Source: Symsagittifera roscoffensis (taxonomy: Eukaryota; Xenacoelomorpha; Acoela; Convolutidae). Taken from it: DNA of 64,000 nt. The stretch's first letter is position 1. Each line of letters begins with the position of its first letter. A model generated the notes under the pieces. That model saw only the letters and a program-made list of their open reading frames with translations, ran no database searches and was not told the origin of the DNA. Below, one piece after another: positions 46,163 through 56,415 of the stretch. Where the stretch lies: contig NC_087067.1 in NCBI RefSeq assembly GCF_963678635.1, positions 29,378,403-29,442,402 of the forward strand, written 5' to 3'. The position numbers and the translations under genes are program-made.

Positions 46163-47617
46163 AGTTTGAATTAATTTTCAAACCTTGCAAAGTATCACTT
46201 TCCTCAAAATTCGCAAGTTGTTTTTGTTGCTGCTTGTCGCGGTGTCGTCTAAGAACAGTGAAAATTAATCAGATTGAAGAGCAGTTGTGGTGTTTCAAGG
46301 TGTCCATTAGATTGTTTGGGTATAAGAGCAATAAATCGTATATGCACTAAAAATTAAAAATGTTCTACTCATTTAATTACAAATAATCAAAACTCAGCCG
46401 ATCTGTTTGAGTTTTTTGTACATTTTACGGCTAAATTTTGGGTCAATTTTTTCTTAACAAAATTACTGACCAATTGTGCCAATTCTCAATTCCAAAAAAG
46501 TCAAATTTCACTACTGCTTAATCCTAAGTTACTGAATAATTACAGTAAGAGAATATTTGTGCTCGGGTGGATTTTTTTCTCAGACAATATTCGACTTTCT
46601 AACTAGCCAATTTTGACGAGTTTTTTAAATATCATTTTAAATGTATTTGTATCTTGAGCTTAAATTTGTTAAGATATTTCACCTGCGATCATTTTTCGTA
46701 AAGTTATTGGGGTTTAAAGATTGCCATTTTGCCAATTTGGGACAATTAAGGCGCGTTATATTTCGCGCTATTAATGCGTAAGCGGAAAATCAATCCGTCT
46801 TACAAATAGTTCCAAGTTGGATGAGGGACGCTTATTTGCCATAATTGATTTTTTACTAGGATATTTGTTACTTATATGGCGTGTTGGGGGGGGGGATGAT
46901 TTTACCAAAACATCTCAAATAAGAATTTTTTTTTTAGTACATATAACTTTTTCATGTTATTACTGCTCCATAGACCTTAAAAGGCAGTCGGAATATTCAA
47001 GGCTCCTTTCTGATCCGAGCAGTCTTGTTTCTGTTTGTTGAGACTACGTGCTCTTGTTTTCTATTGGTTGTAAAAATTCGTTTTTTTTTTGTTTTTGTTT
47101 TGCTTTATTTGGCTTGAAAGACTTGAGCTTGTCTTAAATTTGAGCTTGTCATGATTTTAGCTCGATTTTTTTTCTTTTGGCTTGAACGCACTATTTGATG
47201 TGTCTGTCTTGAGAGGGCCTAACAACACAAAAATGTCTCAAGAAAATTTATAACTCAAATGTTTTAAACGGATTTTTTTTGTCATAGCAAGCTTCAACTC
47301 AATTATTATTGTTAAGTTACCGCCGAATAGTTTTAATTTATGATGTTTTTTTAATCTGCTAATTGTCTTCCCTGTGAAATTTTCCTCCACTTATTTTGAA
47401 CTTATTTTGAAATAAATTGAGACAAATCTTTTTTTCGACCTTTTCAAATTTTAGTCACTCGGCTTTCGTCTAAATTTCTATAGACTTGTTGTATCGTATT
47501 TTAAATTTGGCAGAGCTTTGCTTCATCTGAATGTAATCACTTGCCTTAAATTGTTATAATATTTTTCAAAATTTGCGAAATGTAGCTTTCATTAAATTTG
47601 CTAAATATTTTTCTTGC
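46163..47617. other. Intron or intergenic sequence with old repeats
   Basis: The segment near 46220-46330 (GCTTGTCGCGGTGTCGTCTT, then GAGCAGTTGTGGTGT) is homologous to the sequence right of the LTR element (54229-54320). A copy of the GTGCTCGG-type end lies at 46551-46570. No gene recognised. Confidence 0.45.
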
Positions 47618-47622
47618 TATTT

Positions 47623-47835
47623 TGATAAAATGTTTCTTTGTTACGGATAATTCTACTTAGTTACAAATAAGATATGTTTAAAAAGTGAATTAATCTCTAA
47701 ATTAAAACATTGAAAAGTGAGCGGTCATTCTCTCCGTCGGAGAGAATGAAGATAACAAGGTCATATCTAAATTAACCAGTTAAAAAACTTTAAGACTAAT
47801 TAAATGAAATAAGACGAATGGTAAGATTCGCAACA
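47623..47835 (-). repeat. 3' LTR (element sense)
   Basis: 213 bp, TG...CA on the plus strand. One difference from the other LTR (CATTGAAAAG here, CATTAAAAAG there). Contains an inverted motif CATTCTCTCCG/CGGAGAGAATG near its middle. Confidence 0.95.
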
Positions 47836-47843
47836 TTCCCCTT
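47836..47843 (-). other. Polypurine tract of the LTR element
   Basis: In element sense AAGGGGAA abuts the 3' LTR (TGTTGCG...). It would prime plus-strand DNA synthesis. Short but correctly placed. Confidence 0.75.
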
Positions 47844-48131
47844 AGTGAGAAAAAAAATTAAAGTACTAAGCGCCATGATACATAACATGTTATCTAACCC
47901 TTTTTCTCCCTCTCGAGAAGTCCAACAAGGATTGAAAATTAAATACTGCGCAATATCACAAATGAAATTTTAGTGCTCCGAAGGAATGACTGAATTAGAA
48001 AGAATGATATAATTTCTAATTCCGGCGGATTATAATCCCTAGTTATAAGTAGGTAAACTCTAACTGCGCTGAAACAGAATACTAGTACGATTATAATGAC
48101 TAAATGCGAGTTTTCAAGTTTTTGATTTAGT

Positions 48132-49444
48132 TTAGCTGTCCCCTTCCATGAATTTTTCTAGCTCAGCATTAAAAATTTCACTGTCTAAGTCGATGTAGTT
48201 GTCGAAACTATTCACCGCATCTCTCAGGCATTCGTCAGTAGAGGCGATGGAGAATTGATCGGGAGATGAAGGGTACGCTGGGCCCGGTGCACGGTCCTCC
48301 GGTAGAGTGTCGCAAATGTGGGTCTGGTTCTCCGAGGGATTCTCTCTGAAGGTTAGTGTGGGGGAGCCCGAGCTGTCGCCCTCGTCCAGAGATATAGGGT
48401 TATTCGCGGAGCCTGGTTGGTTTCCAAACTCGTCTATAATATCTATGTAATATCGCTTACCATAGAATTGTGGGGGACCAACATTTCGACTTGAACGTCT
48501 TAATTTAAATTCGTTACCGGTGATAGTGATTTCCTTAGGATCTCTTTCCTCACTAGTTGCACTTTCGTTAGAGGAGTCCTCTATCTCAAAGACTGGAAAT
48601 TCCACCGGATTTTCTCCTTGCAATGCTTTTGTTGAAGCCGAAGGAGTGTTTGGGCCCTCTGTTGTCGTAGCGGTAGAAGATTCGCCAGGTGGGTGTGAGG
48701 TAGTTTGAGGTGCTGGCTTTATACTAATTGGGCATTCCGCTGTATCTGTAGATTGAAGTTGTTCGTCTAAAATCTCAGATTTTATATAGTTTGATATGTT
48801 TGAGGAGCTAATGATGGGGTAGGTTCTTCGTTAAAAATGAGGTTATCTGAAATGAAGCGTTTTCTTATCATTTCTCTGCATGGAAAACATCCCGCAATCC
48901 ATTCCCAATCACTAATGTCCGACGTATCCGACGGAATGAACATGGATTCATCACCTGCTAAGTATCCTGTGTTCGAAGTCGAGGCTTTATTTCGGTTTCG
49001 CTTCGATTTGTTGAATTTAGTAGGCTGTTTCGTTCCTCTAGATCTGGTGGTGACCGGGGTGAAAGACTCTGTGTGTCGTCCTGTCTTAGTGTCTGGTTTC
49101 CGCGTCTGTTGTGTCTTCGCTTTGTTTGTCTTTCTTGGACCTACTTTTAAATCACTGTTAGAAAAAGAAGGAAATGAGATATTTCCTTCGAATGAACGGA
49201 TTGTAGAGGATTTAGACTTTGGGATGGCGATGTCCGATTTTCTAATGATTTTTCCGTCGGATAGTTCAACCGTGGATTTTGTTGAGTTTATTATTTTCTG
49301 ACCTAGTTGTTTATAGAAGGGATTTCCGTTTATACTTCCGTTGGTTTTTCGTAGTAAATTACCTTTAAACGGACTGTTTAAGGACACTCGGGAAGATGAA
49401 GGTTTTGAGGTTGTAGGAAGGTCTGAGTCGTAGCCTTTCTCCAA
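48132..49444 (-). pseudogene. Integrase C-terminal extension of the LTR element, frameshifted
   Basis: Two overlapping frames continue the integrase. The first (49444-48782) overlaps the end of the integrase frame by about 80 bases in another frame. The second is open from ~48792 to 48132. The tail is Ser/Thr/Pro/Lys-rich and disordered, and includes KLRRSSRNVGPPQFYGKRYY, the basic Arg-Ser-x-R-x2-PP-x2-Y/F motif common near the end of Ty3/gypsy integrases. It has acidic stretches near the C-terminus. No separate envelope gene is seen. Confidence 0.7.
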
Positions 49445-50297
49445 TGGTGACTGGTTCTTTTTCGGTACAAGAAAGTCTTTGTATCTCTATCCGATCGTCA
49501 GCATTCCACTCAAGGGCCCTTTCTCTGCTTAAGATCGACTTCCCTTTGTCTAAAAATCCACCGGATAATTTACTAGATGCCAATTGCTTCCAGATCGTGT
49601 TCGGTTTTCTATTAAAGTGTATTTCGAACGGTGAGCATTTTATTTTTGATTGAAAGGAAGATCGTAAATTCCAAATGATTTTCGAAATGGCAGTTTGTAA
49701 TGTAGGTTTTTGTTGTTCTAAAGACATTGCTAATAATTTGATTTTTACAGTATGAACAAATTTTTCTACAAGACCGTTAGAACGATGGTCCCCAACTGTA
49801 CAAAATATTAGTTTGATATTAAGAGAATTGCAAAATAATTTAAAATCCTGACTAGTAAAACAGGATGCGTGGTCAACACGAATAGAGTTAGGAATCCCAT
49901 GGAGATAAAAATAATCCTGAAGGATTTCAATTACCGTGTTTGATGACGTTGAAGAGGTAATTTTTGATGATGGGAATTTTGAAAAACGATCTATACATAA
50001 TAAGATGTATTTATTGTTTCCCCAGTTGTTATCTAATGGACCGGCAAAATCAAGGTTAAATTCCTCATTAGGTTCAAATAAAGTGGGAAGTTTGCTAATT
50101 TGTGTAGTTGGTATGATGCTTTTTATATTCTTACCGGTTTGGGTGCATTGTGTACAATTACTCCCGTGGAAGTAAATTTGCCGGTTTATATGTGGCCACC
50201 AAATATATTGTGCCAGGTATTTCATACCGAATTGGCCAGGGTGAGATTCATGTAAAGTTTTGAAAACGGCATTTCTAAGAGTAAACGGAATAACCAA
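49365..50297 (-). CDS. Integrase domain of the LTR element
   Basis: Open for 310 codons. The zinc-binding HHCC module is at residues 16-51 (H16, H19, C48, C51). The catalytic DDE residues are D83 (NLDFAGPL), D142 (IRVDHASCF) and E178 (NGLVEKFVHTV). After ~residue 190 the fold continues to about 280, where the frame leaves the protein-like path and the downstream frame takes over. It inserts the cDNA into host DNA. It is separated from the RNase H region by one in-frame TAG at 50403-50405, so it would not be made from an uninterrupted Pol. Confidence 0.85.
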   Translation of the reverse strand: MVIPFTLRNAVFKTLHESHPGQFGMKYLAQYIWWPHINRQIYFHGSNCTQCTQTGKNIKSIIPTTQISKLPTLFEPNEEFNLDFAGPLDNNWGNNKYILLCIDRFSKFPSSKITSSTSSNTVIEILQDYFYLHGIPNSIRVDHASCFTSQDFKLFCNSLNIKLIFCTVGDHRSNGLVEKFVHTVKIKLLAMSLEQQKPTLQTAISKIIWNLRSSFQSKIKCSPFEIHFNRKPNTIWKQLASSKLSGGFLDKGKSILSRERALEWNADDRIEIQRLSCTEKEPVTIGERLRLRPSYNLKTFIFPSVLKQSV

Positions 50298-50402
50298 TTT
50301 TCCATCTATATATAATAGTCCGTCGGATTCATGAAGGTCTTTCGAAAATTGGTGTAAGTAACGGGAATTTGCGTTGATGTTTTCTACTTTTTTCTGTAAA
50401 GC

Positions 50403-51555
50403 CTACACAATTGGGTTTAACATCTCATCATCTTCCGTTAATAAAGCAACCAACTTTGCATTGAATAAAGTATTTAAATCCAAAGGTCTTTCAGGTAACT
50501 TGAGGTTTTCTCGAAATTTAGTTACTAACTTTTTGTGCTCTGAGGAATTTTGGAAATCAATAGAGACTTGTATCCCGGAAGTGGAAGGATTTACTACAAT
50601 TTGGTTATTTGACATATTTACACTATTTATAAGTTTGAAATCCGAAGGATTACTAATTAAGCTACTGTTAATAATTAAAAAATAAATAAAGGCTGAATTT
50701 GATAGAAGGATTTTAGTAGAATCTGTGCTTGAGAAATCCGAGGGAATACATTTAGAGTTACAAAATTCTGTTCTATAGTGTTTTTGATTGCAGATTGAGA
50801 TGGAAGAATTGACGAAATTCAATGCTGTAATTATTACGTGATTTCGTAATTTCGTGAACTGGGAATTTTCCGAAATTGAATTAATTGAATTACGTAATGG
50901 ATTTTCATTATCCAAAGGATTGAGTGCATTATATATTTTTTTGGTAGTTGCAACTACGAATTCTTCGTCGTAATGTGACGGGGGAATTGCTTTACCCGAA
51001 GGAGTTCTTGAAATTAAATCGGTAAAACCCATATCTTTTCCCGCTAAATGCTTGATAGTAAAATTGAATGGTAGAAGACGATCTACCCATCTTGTCAATC
51101 GGCTATGGTACGTTTTGTTTCAGTGATTAGGTGAGAAAGCGGAAAGGAGAGTTTTGTGGTCGGTAATAATTTCGAATTCGGAGCCGTAGAGATAATTTTT
51201 GTAATGTTCCACCGCCCATACAACTACTATACTAGAACTAATACTACAACTAATAACTCTAATTCGTTTGTTGAATATTTGGATTCATGAGGATTTAAAA
51301 ATCTTGAAGCAAATGACACTGTTTTCCAAACGTTTTCATGCAGTTGTTCAAGGGATGCACCTAACCAATTATGTGAAGCATCGGTTTTTACTCTTGTGGT
51401 CTTTCGAAGTGGGTGTTTTCAGTAAGATTTACTATTTCTGATTTAATCTTATCGAATGCTTTTGAGTGATCTTCATTCCAATAGAAAATTGACTTCTTGT
51501 TTAGAAGAGGTCTAAGCGGGCTTTCGAGGGATGCTAAATTTGGTACAAATTTAAT
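50403..51555 (-). pseudogene. RNase H and connection region of the LTR element, broken
   Basis: Element-sense order: connection region after a TAA, then RNase H with KTDASHNWLGASL, STNELELL and EIITDHKTLLSAF, keeping the catalytic Asp/Glu/Asp set. The frame is lost in a run of GTAGTATTAGTTCTAGTA-like sequence near 51235, apparently a small internal duplication. A TGA interrupts it near 51121-51125. The frame from 51098 to 50403 (RWVDRLLPFNFTIKHLAGKD, then FTDLISRTPSGK) is the RNase H end and spacer. Confidence 0.8.
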
Positions 51556-53169
51556 TTACTGATTAGTTGACCCGAAGAATGATCTTAATTCTTTTAGATT
51601 CTTTGGAATTGGAATATCTTTGATTGCCTTGGTTTTATCGAATAGTGGGGCGATTCCGGTTTTCGATATTTTAAAGCCGAGCCATTCGATTTCTTTTTGG
51701 AAGAATTTGCATTTCGACCATTTAAATGCGAAATTGTAACTATCTAGCGTTGATAAAATTTTATAAACAATTTTCTTGTGATCGTTAAAACTTCCTTTGG
51801 AAGCGACTAATATGTCGTCAAGGTAACAATTTGTAAAAGGAATATTTCCCAGAGTTGAGTCCATGACTCTTTGAAACTCGTTTGGCATATCGCCGAGTCC
51901 GTAAAAACCGGTTAAAAATTGATAAGTGCCTGTTATATCTCCGCCAACTAGGCTAAAATTGCATTGGCTGCTAGTATAATTGTCTAGCGAGAGTTGACTA
52001 TATGCATTCTTTAAGTCTAGATTTTTAAACCATACTTCTCCGGCGGAATTGTTTGAAATTTGAGCCGCTAGGTTATCCACTAATTCGTGTATATTGGGCA
52101 TCTGATGTTTGTTCTTGTAAATTTGTTTGTTGATAAATTTTGAATCTAGAGCTAGCTTTATCGATTTGTCTTTTTTACAAGTGATAACTATCGGACTAAT
52201 AAATCTGTCCTTGTCACAGTTTTCTAATTTTTTGATGTGTCCTTCGGATTTAAGTCTGTATAATTCTGATTTTACTGACTCCAGTAAGTGTAAAGGGACC
52301 TTCCTGCCTTTTAGTTGAATTGGCTTTAGTGGTTTGTGAAAGTGTGTTATTTTTGTTTGATTTTTTATCTTTCCAATCCGAAAGAATAATTGTTTGAAGG
52401 TTTTGGAAATCATTTCTATTTCATTATCTATGTCAAGTGAGGTAACTGAATTGATAGACCTACAAGTTCTCTTGTTGGTGAGTGTTGTGAATTGTTTTTG
52501 TGAAACTTCGATTCCGACTTTTGGTAAATTGTTGTTTCCCAAGATGTTTCTTTCATGACCTTGAGTTAAGAAGAAGTGGCATTCCTTGTGAGACCATCCA
52601 TTTGAGAAAATTGGGACGATTACCTCTCCAGTGATATTTATTGCATTGTTCGTAAATCCGCAATAGAGTTCTTTAGTCGCTTTATCCACAGGATAAATTG
52701 TCACATAAGGGTCACGTAACTTCAACTCGTGTAGCACATTTTGTTTAAGGAAGCTTACAGGGCTTGCTGAATCCAACTGTATATTGAGAATTACTTGGTT
52801 TTCATTTCCTAAGCCGATGTTTAGTAGTTTCTTCAGTTCCTTTCCGTGGTCGTCATAGATAGTTGTTACTTTTAATACAGAGTAATCATCGTTATCGCTC
52901 TGTCCGGACTTCGACCATGCGTTGATTACTCCACAGCATTCTCTATTGGCGTGGTCGATATGTACATCCGATTGTTCCAAAGGATAATTATGGTCTGTAT
53001 TATTTACAATTTGACTATCCACAATATTTACATTTTTACGGCGTGATTTACGGAGTCTAGTAAAATGTCCTCGATATTTACAAGTCGTACAAGTCGTATC
53101 TTTAGCGGGGCAAACCGCTAAATGTCCTTTTGTAAAGTTTCCGCCGCATTTCATACATGTGTTAGTTCT
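51556..53169 (-). CDS. Zinc knuckle, protease and reverse transcriptase of the LTR element
   Basis: Open from the codon after the gag TAA to a TAA at 51556-51558. Residues numbered from the Met at 53154. The zinc-knuckle region is 1-40 (CGGNFTKGHLAVCP, TTCKYRGHF) with the expected last Cys changed. The aspartic protease active site is at 128-131 (LDSASPVSF), where the usual D-S/T-G has Ala in place of Gly. The protease end is near 204 (NILG). The reverse transcriptase has LDLKNAYSQL at 379-388 (D380) and YLDD at 444-447. The frame stops at SFFGSTNQ, where relatives read a Tyr or similar, so the TAA looks like a point mutation. Confidence 0.88.
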   Translation of the reverse strand, partial: RTNTCMKCGGNFTKGHLAVCPAKDTTCTTCKYRGHFTRLRKSRRKNVNIVDSQIVNNTDHNYPLEQSDVHIDHANRECCGVINAWSKSGQSDNDDYSVLKVTTIYDDHGKELKKLLNIGLGNENQVILNIQLDSASPVSFLKQNVLHELKLRDPYVTIYPVDKATKELYCGFTNNAINITGEVIVPIFSNGWSHKECHFFLTQGHERNILGNNNLPKVGIEVSQKQFTTLTNKRTCRSINSVTSLDIDNEIEMISKTFKQLFFRIGKIKNQTKITHFHKPLKPIQLKGRKVPLHLLESVKSELYRLKSEGHIKKLENCDKDRFISPIVITCKKDKSIKLALDSKFINKQIYKNKHQMPNIHELVDNLAAQISNNSAGEVWFKNLDLKNAYSQLSLDNYTSSQCNFSLVGGDITGTYQFLTGFYGLGDMPNEFQRVMDSTLGNIPFTNCYLDDILVASKGSFNDHKKIVYKILSTLDSYNFAFKWSKCKFFQKEIEWLGFKISKTGIAPLFDKTKAIKDIPIPKNLKELRSFFGSTNQ

Positions 53170-54013
53170 TTAAATGTTTAGGGTGGGTTCTCTTTTTACA
53201 TTAAAATGATTAAAAGATTTGTTGGAAGAATATCCGTTGGATTTAAAAGTACTCGTCATTTTGATGTGGTTTGTTATTCCTTTTTCGTCAATCAGGGCTA
53301 CATTTAAGGCTTCTAGTGGAGGTAGGGTATCCGTGAGAAGTTTCCGTTGGATGTCCGAGTTCTTCATGTTATTGATAAAAATATCTTGAATCCATTCATC
53401 TTCTCCTGTGGGAATGTAACATCTTTTTGCCATTTCTGCAAGTGCCCCCCAGAATTGTTCTAATGATTCTCTGTCCCTCTGTTTTCTGTTTAATAGCTTG
53501 TGTCTTTCGAAGGTTATGTTTGACTTTCTCACAAAAGCTACGGACAAATTTTCCCAAAATTCTTTGAAAGAAATTTGTAGAACTTTAACCATCGTGAACT
53601 TTTGGCCGAATATTTTCTTTCCTTCGTTTCCGAGGGCTAGATAGAGTATGTATGGATCTGAGTTTTTTGTCCGCCTCTTCAAGTCTCATGCCGTTGAATT
53701 TCTTGGTTTCTGACTTTATTGAGGCCATTTCTTCATCATCGAATCTCTTTTGTTCTCGAATATTCCTCTCGATGCGAGATGTTTTTTGAGCATCGGATTC
53801 ATTTTCCGGCGGATTTTCCAATGTTGGGGGAAGTGGATGATATCGTTCCGATGGATTCAAGAGATTTTCGATATCGATATTCTCCTTTGCGATTATTGCT
53901 AGCTGGAATAGATCGCTCCACTCTTCCCAAGGAATTGGTGGGTCCACTGTGTGGTTTTGCCAAAATGAAAGTATACCTCTCACGTTTGATTCGTTGCTGT
54001 TTGACTGCGCCAT
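53170..54013 (-). pseudogene. gag of the LTR element, frameshifted
   Basis: The first frame starts at the ATG at 54013-54011 and runs to 53585. The second runs from about 53682 to the TAA at 53170-53172, in the +1 frame. The switch from one to the other should fall near the run of six A's in GACAAAAAACTC (about 53660-53670). Capsid-like features: EWSDLFQLAIIA in the first part; YLALGNEGKKIF, ESLEQFWGALAEMAKRC and IQDIFINNM in the second. The stop comes just before the zinc knuckle, so the nucleocapsid part lies in the next open frame. Confidence 0.8.
54003..54012 (-). other. Primer-binding site of the LTR element (tRNA-Ser type)
   Basis: In element sense TGGCGCAGTC directly follows the 5' LTR. 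It is complementary to the 3' end ...GACTGCG-CCA found in animal serine tRNAs such as that of Drosophila (used by 17.6 and 297). The gag ATG shares the terminal A of the LTR and the first TG of this site. Confidence 0.8.
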
Positions 54014-54225
54014 GATAAAATGTTTCTTTGTTACGGATAATTCTACTTAGTTACAAATAAGATATGTTTAAAAAGTGAATTAATCTCTAAATTAAAACAT
54101 TAAAAAGTGAGCGGTCATTCTCTCCGTCGGAGAGAATGAAGATAACAAGGTCATATCTAAATTAACCAGTTAAAAAACTTTAAGACTAATTAAATGAAAT
54201 AAGACGAATGGTAAGATTCGCAACA
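54013..54225 (-). repeat. 5' LTR (element sense)
   Basis: 213 bp, 212 identical to the other LTR. Would contain the promoter; no canonical TATA box was identified. Confidence 0.95.
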
Positions 54226-54230
54226 TATTT

Positions 54231-55498
54231 GTCGCGCTAGCGTCTTAGAACAATGGAAAATGAAAATCATCATGTTGAAAAGCAATTGTGGTGTGTTCAG
54301 TTCTCTTTTAGAATGTCTGGGAGTAAGGACTAACAATGAATCATTTATGCGCGAAAATAGGAATTTTCGCGCAGTAAACGATATATTTAAAACTGCTTTC
54401 AACGAGATTCAAAACTTTAACGTTAGACAATTCATGAAAATAATCCAAAATCTAGAACCAACTCATCGCCACTAGTTATGGTCCACCAACATCAATGAGC
54501 AAAAAAAACGATATGCAGAATATTGCGAGCGAAAAAAAAGAAAGAAAATTCGGCTCAAGGCTTCAATTGGCAATCATTTCTTTTAATGATTTTAGTTACA
54601 GTGGCCAAAATCCGTTTTTTCTATCGACCAGGATACTTCTGAGTACTAACCTTTCCTCGGCCACTGAGCAGAGTTTTAGTTTATGCGCGAGAGGGAGGCG
54701 TGGGGGAGCGATCGCCCTTCTTCCCTCAATTTTGTTTGCCAAAATTTTTCAAAGGGTGTATATTTCTGACATCCATTTTTCACTGAACAACCTCAAAATT
54801 TTTCCAGAGGTGCCTTCGATGCCAACATGAATATTTTTGAGGGAGGAGCGCTCGCCAAACAAACGCAATTTTTTGGTCAACATTTTTCAAAAACGCCTAT
54901 TTTGGCCTGTTTTTTGAAAAACCGCGCCCTAGAAAAATTTCTACGCACGCCACTGAGTTTACCGCATGCAATTATCGGATGAAACTTGCAAAGGGAGGTT
55001 CAATGTATACTTTTGCCATGCAGTGTCCAGAGAATTAGCCGACTAATGTTTAAATTTATCCTAAAAAATATCCAAAAAATTTTGAAAAAACTTTTTTGAG
55101 CTAACTTTCAAATATGGTAGCCAAGTAGCACAATATGTCCTGATCACCATTATCAGCGAACAATATTACCCAGTTTGATCCAGCCTTTAATGAGAAGCAA
55201 TTTTGGAAAAGTGCCAATATTTTGGCTATTTTTACCCAAAGCGCCCATTTTTTAGATTAGCTTTATACTTTACGTCTTACAATAGTTTTTACAGTTTCTC
55301 ATTCGTCAGTTTAGAACTTCTGGAGAGCAAAATATCATTGGGCAATTTTGATGTGTTGTTCATAGCCATCTAAAACAAAACAGGCAAATATCATGTAACG
55401 CTTAGTTCAAAAGTTCATCAAATCTAATTGTCTCGTCAGTTCTGAAGATAAACTCAACTATCGGTCATTCCAATTAGTTCAGTTAAACATTGTGAGTC
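54231..55498. other. Intron or intergenic sequence with transposon relics
   Basis: The stretch 54229-54480 resembles the repeat at 46220-46330 and contains short broken frames. Around 54600-54955 lies a probable MITE fragment ending CTACGCACGCCACTG, a common hAT-type terminus, but no matching left end with a duplication was found. The rest is AT-rich. Confidence 0.45.
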
Positions 55499-55660
55499 AT
55501 GAAAAATCAGATTGCACCTTTAATTTTTTTTGCCCAATTCTGGGCTAGCCTTTTGGGCCAAAAATATCGACCTCTGGTGTTGATTCATGGTGTTACTTCC
55601 AGCTACACTGAATTCGACACGATGAAAAAATTTGTGAAAGAAGACTATCCAGAAATAGAG
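55499..55660 (+). CDS. PPT2-like thioesterase, first-exon copy 3
   Basis: ATG at 55499, 54 residues, then a donor (ATAGAG|GTAAGA, phase 0). Signal peptide MKNQIAPLIFFAQFWASLLG, then YRPLVLIHGVTSSYTEFDTM and FVKEDYPEIE. It is clearly diverged from copies 1 and 2 at the protein level but keeps the motif, frame and donor phase. No own downstream exons are seen before the next first exon at 59425, so it may splice to 63033 as an alternative first exon. Confidence 0.65.
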
Positions 55661-56127
55661 GTAAGATTGAAAACTGAACACAAACCTTATACTGGAACTA
55701 CTTTGCTCGTATACTTTTCCTGTGCTTACAGTAAAAAAAAACATTTATCCATTGTACCAGGTTTATAGTACTCTTCGGTTGTATTTTGTCTCGTGAGTAA
55801 ACTTCACTTTTACTGAGAAAAGAAAGCAAACTTTGCAGTAAAACAGTAAAAATCAAATTGATTCCATTGCCTTCCTTTTCACCCAATACCACCCCCTCCT
55901 CAGCCACAACACGCAACTTTGGGGTACCTAAATGTTTTCGGGGTTTGGGGTAAGGTGCGTTTGGTGTGTGTGTCTGGGGGGGGGGGGGGTAGTAGTGGAG
56001 GGCAAGTGTTGGACTGGGCTAACCGATTTTGTTCCACTATGACTGAGTTTTTGTTTCGACTTTCGTAACGAAAGTAACGGAATATTTGTGCTCGGTGTGG
56101 ATTCAAAAGATATTGTTGACCTGAGCA
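55661..56127. other. Intron sequence after first-exon copy 3
   Basis: Contains a run of about 13 G's near 55976-55990 and, at 56057-56095, the inverted copy of the 39-bp palindromic element of 23797-23835. Confidence 0.5.
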
Positions 56128-56415
56128 CAGGGGCGGATCTAGGATTTTCTCGAGGGGGGGCGACCCTTTTTTTGACGACCCTTTTTTTAGGTCGACCAAA
56201 TTGACTTTCCGAGCTCTCCTCAAACATTAAAAAGACTATGTTTTGGTAAAATTTTCTGCGCCGCAAGCAAAATTTTGAAAAACCGCTCACAGAAAGCCAT
56301 TTTTGGGCAATTTTTTTTTTTAAATTTGACAAAAAAAATTGGGTTTTTGGCGCGCGTTCCCCTTCAAAATTAGTATATATTGGCACCAAAGGCGCCTTTA
56401 GAAAAATTTTAGGGT
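56128..56415. mobile_element. Truncated copy of the hAT-type MITE
   Basis: Starts CAGGGGCGGATCTAGGATTT and follows the intact copy at 62164 (GGTCGACCAAATTGA, AATTTTCTGCGCCGC, GCGCCTTTAGAAAAATTTTA) until about 56412, then leaves it. The right terminal repeat is missing. Confidence 0.8.

Larger units (their letters stand above)
47623..54225 (-). mobile_element. Ty3/gypsy-type LTR retrotransposon, 6603 bp, full length, coding region damaged
   Basis: Both ends are TG...CA LTRs of 213 bp, flanked by the 5-bp target duplication TATTT (47618-47622 and 54226-54230). The order in element sense is 5' LTR, primer-binding site, gag, zinc knuckle, protease, reverse transcriptase, RNase H, integrase, C-terminal tail, purine tract, 3' LTR. 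Integrase after RNase H is the Ty3/gypsy arrangement. Reading frames carry at least three in-frame stops and several frameshifts, so this copy cannot make a normal Gag-Pol unless it uses recoding. The LTRs differ at one base, implying recent insertion. It probably lies in an intron of the PPT2-like locus, in antisense orientation. Confidence 0.95.

Noticed and set aside
48837-49301. 154-codon plus-strand frame
   Set aside because: Antisense shadow of the LTR element's integrase tail.
50403-53172. Reassigned stop codons (several TAA/TAG within pol)
   Set aside because: Host genes here end normally in TGA, TAA or TAG, and the element also has frameshifts, so decay, recoding or assembly error is simpler.
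54599-54955. Complete hAT-type MITE with CAGTGGC / GCCACTG ends
   Set aside because: Only about seven bases match at the proposed left end and the flanks (TTTAGTTA, AGTTTACC) are not a duplication; only the right terminus is credible.
55900-56389. Minus-strand frames of 107 and 153 codons
   Set aside because: They cross a poly-G run and a truncated MITE; composition is that of the repeat, not a gene.
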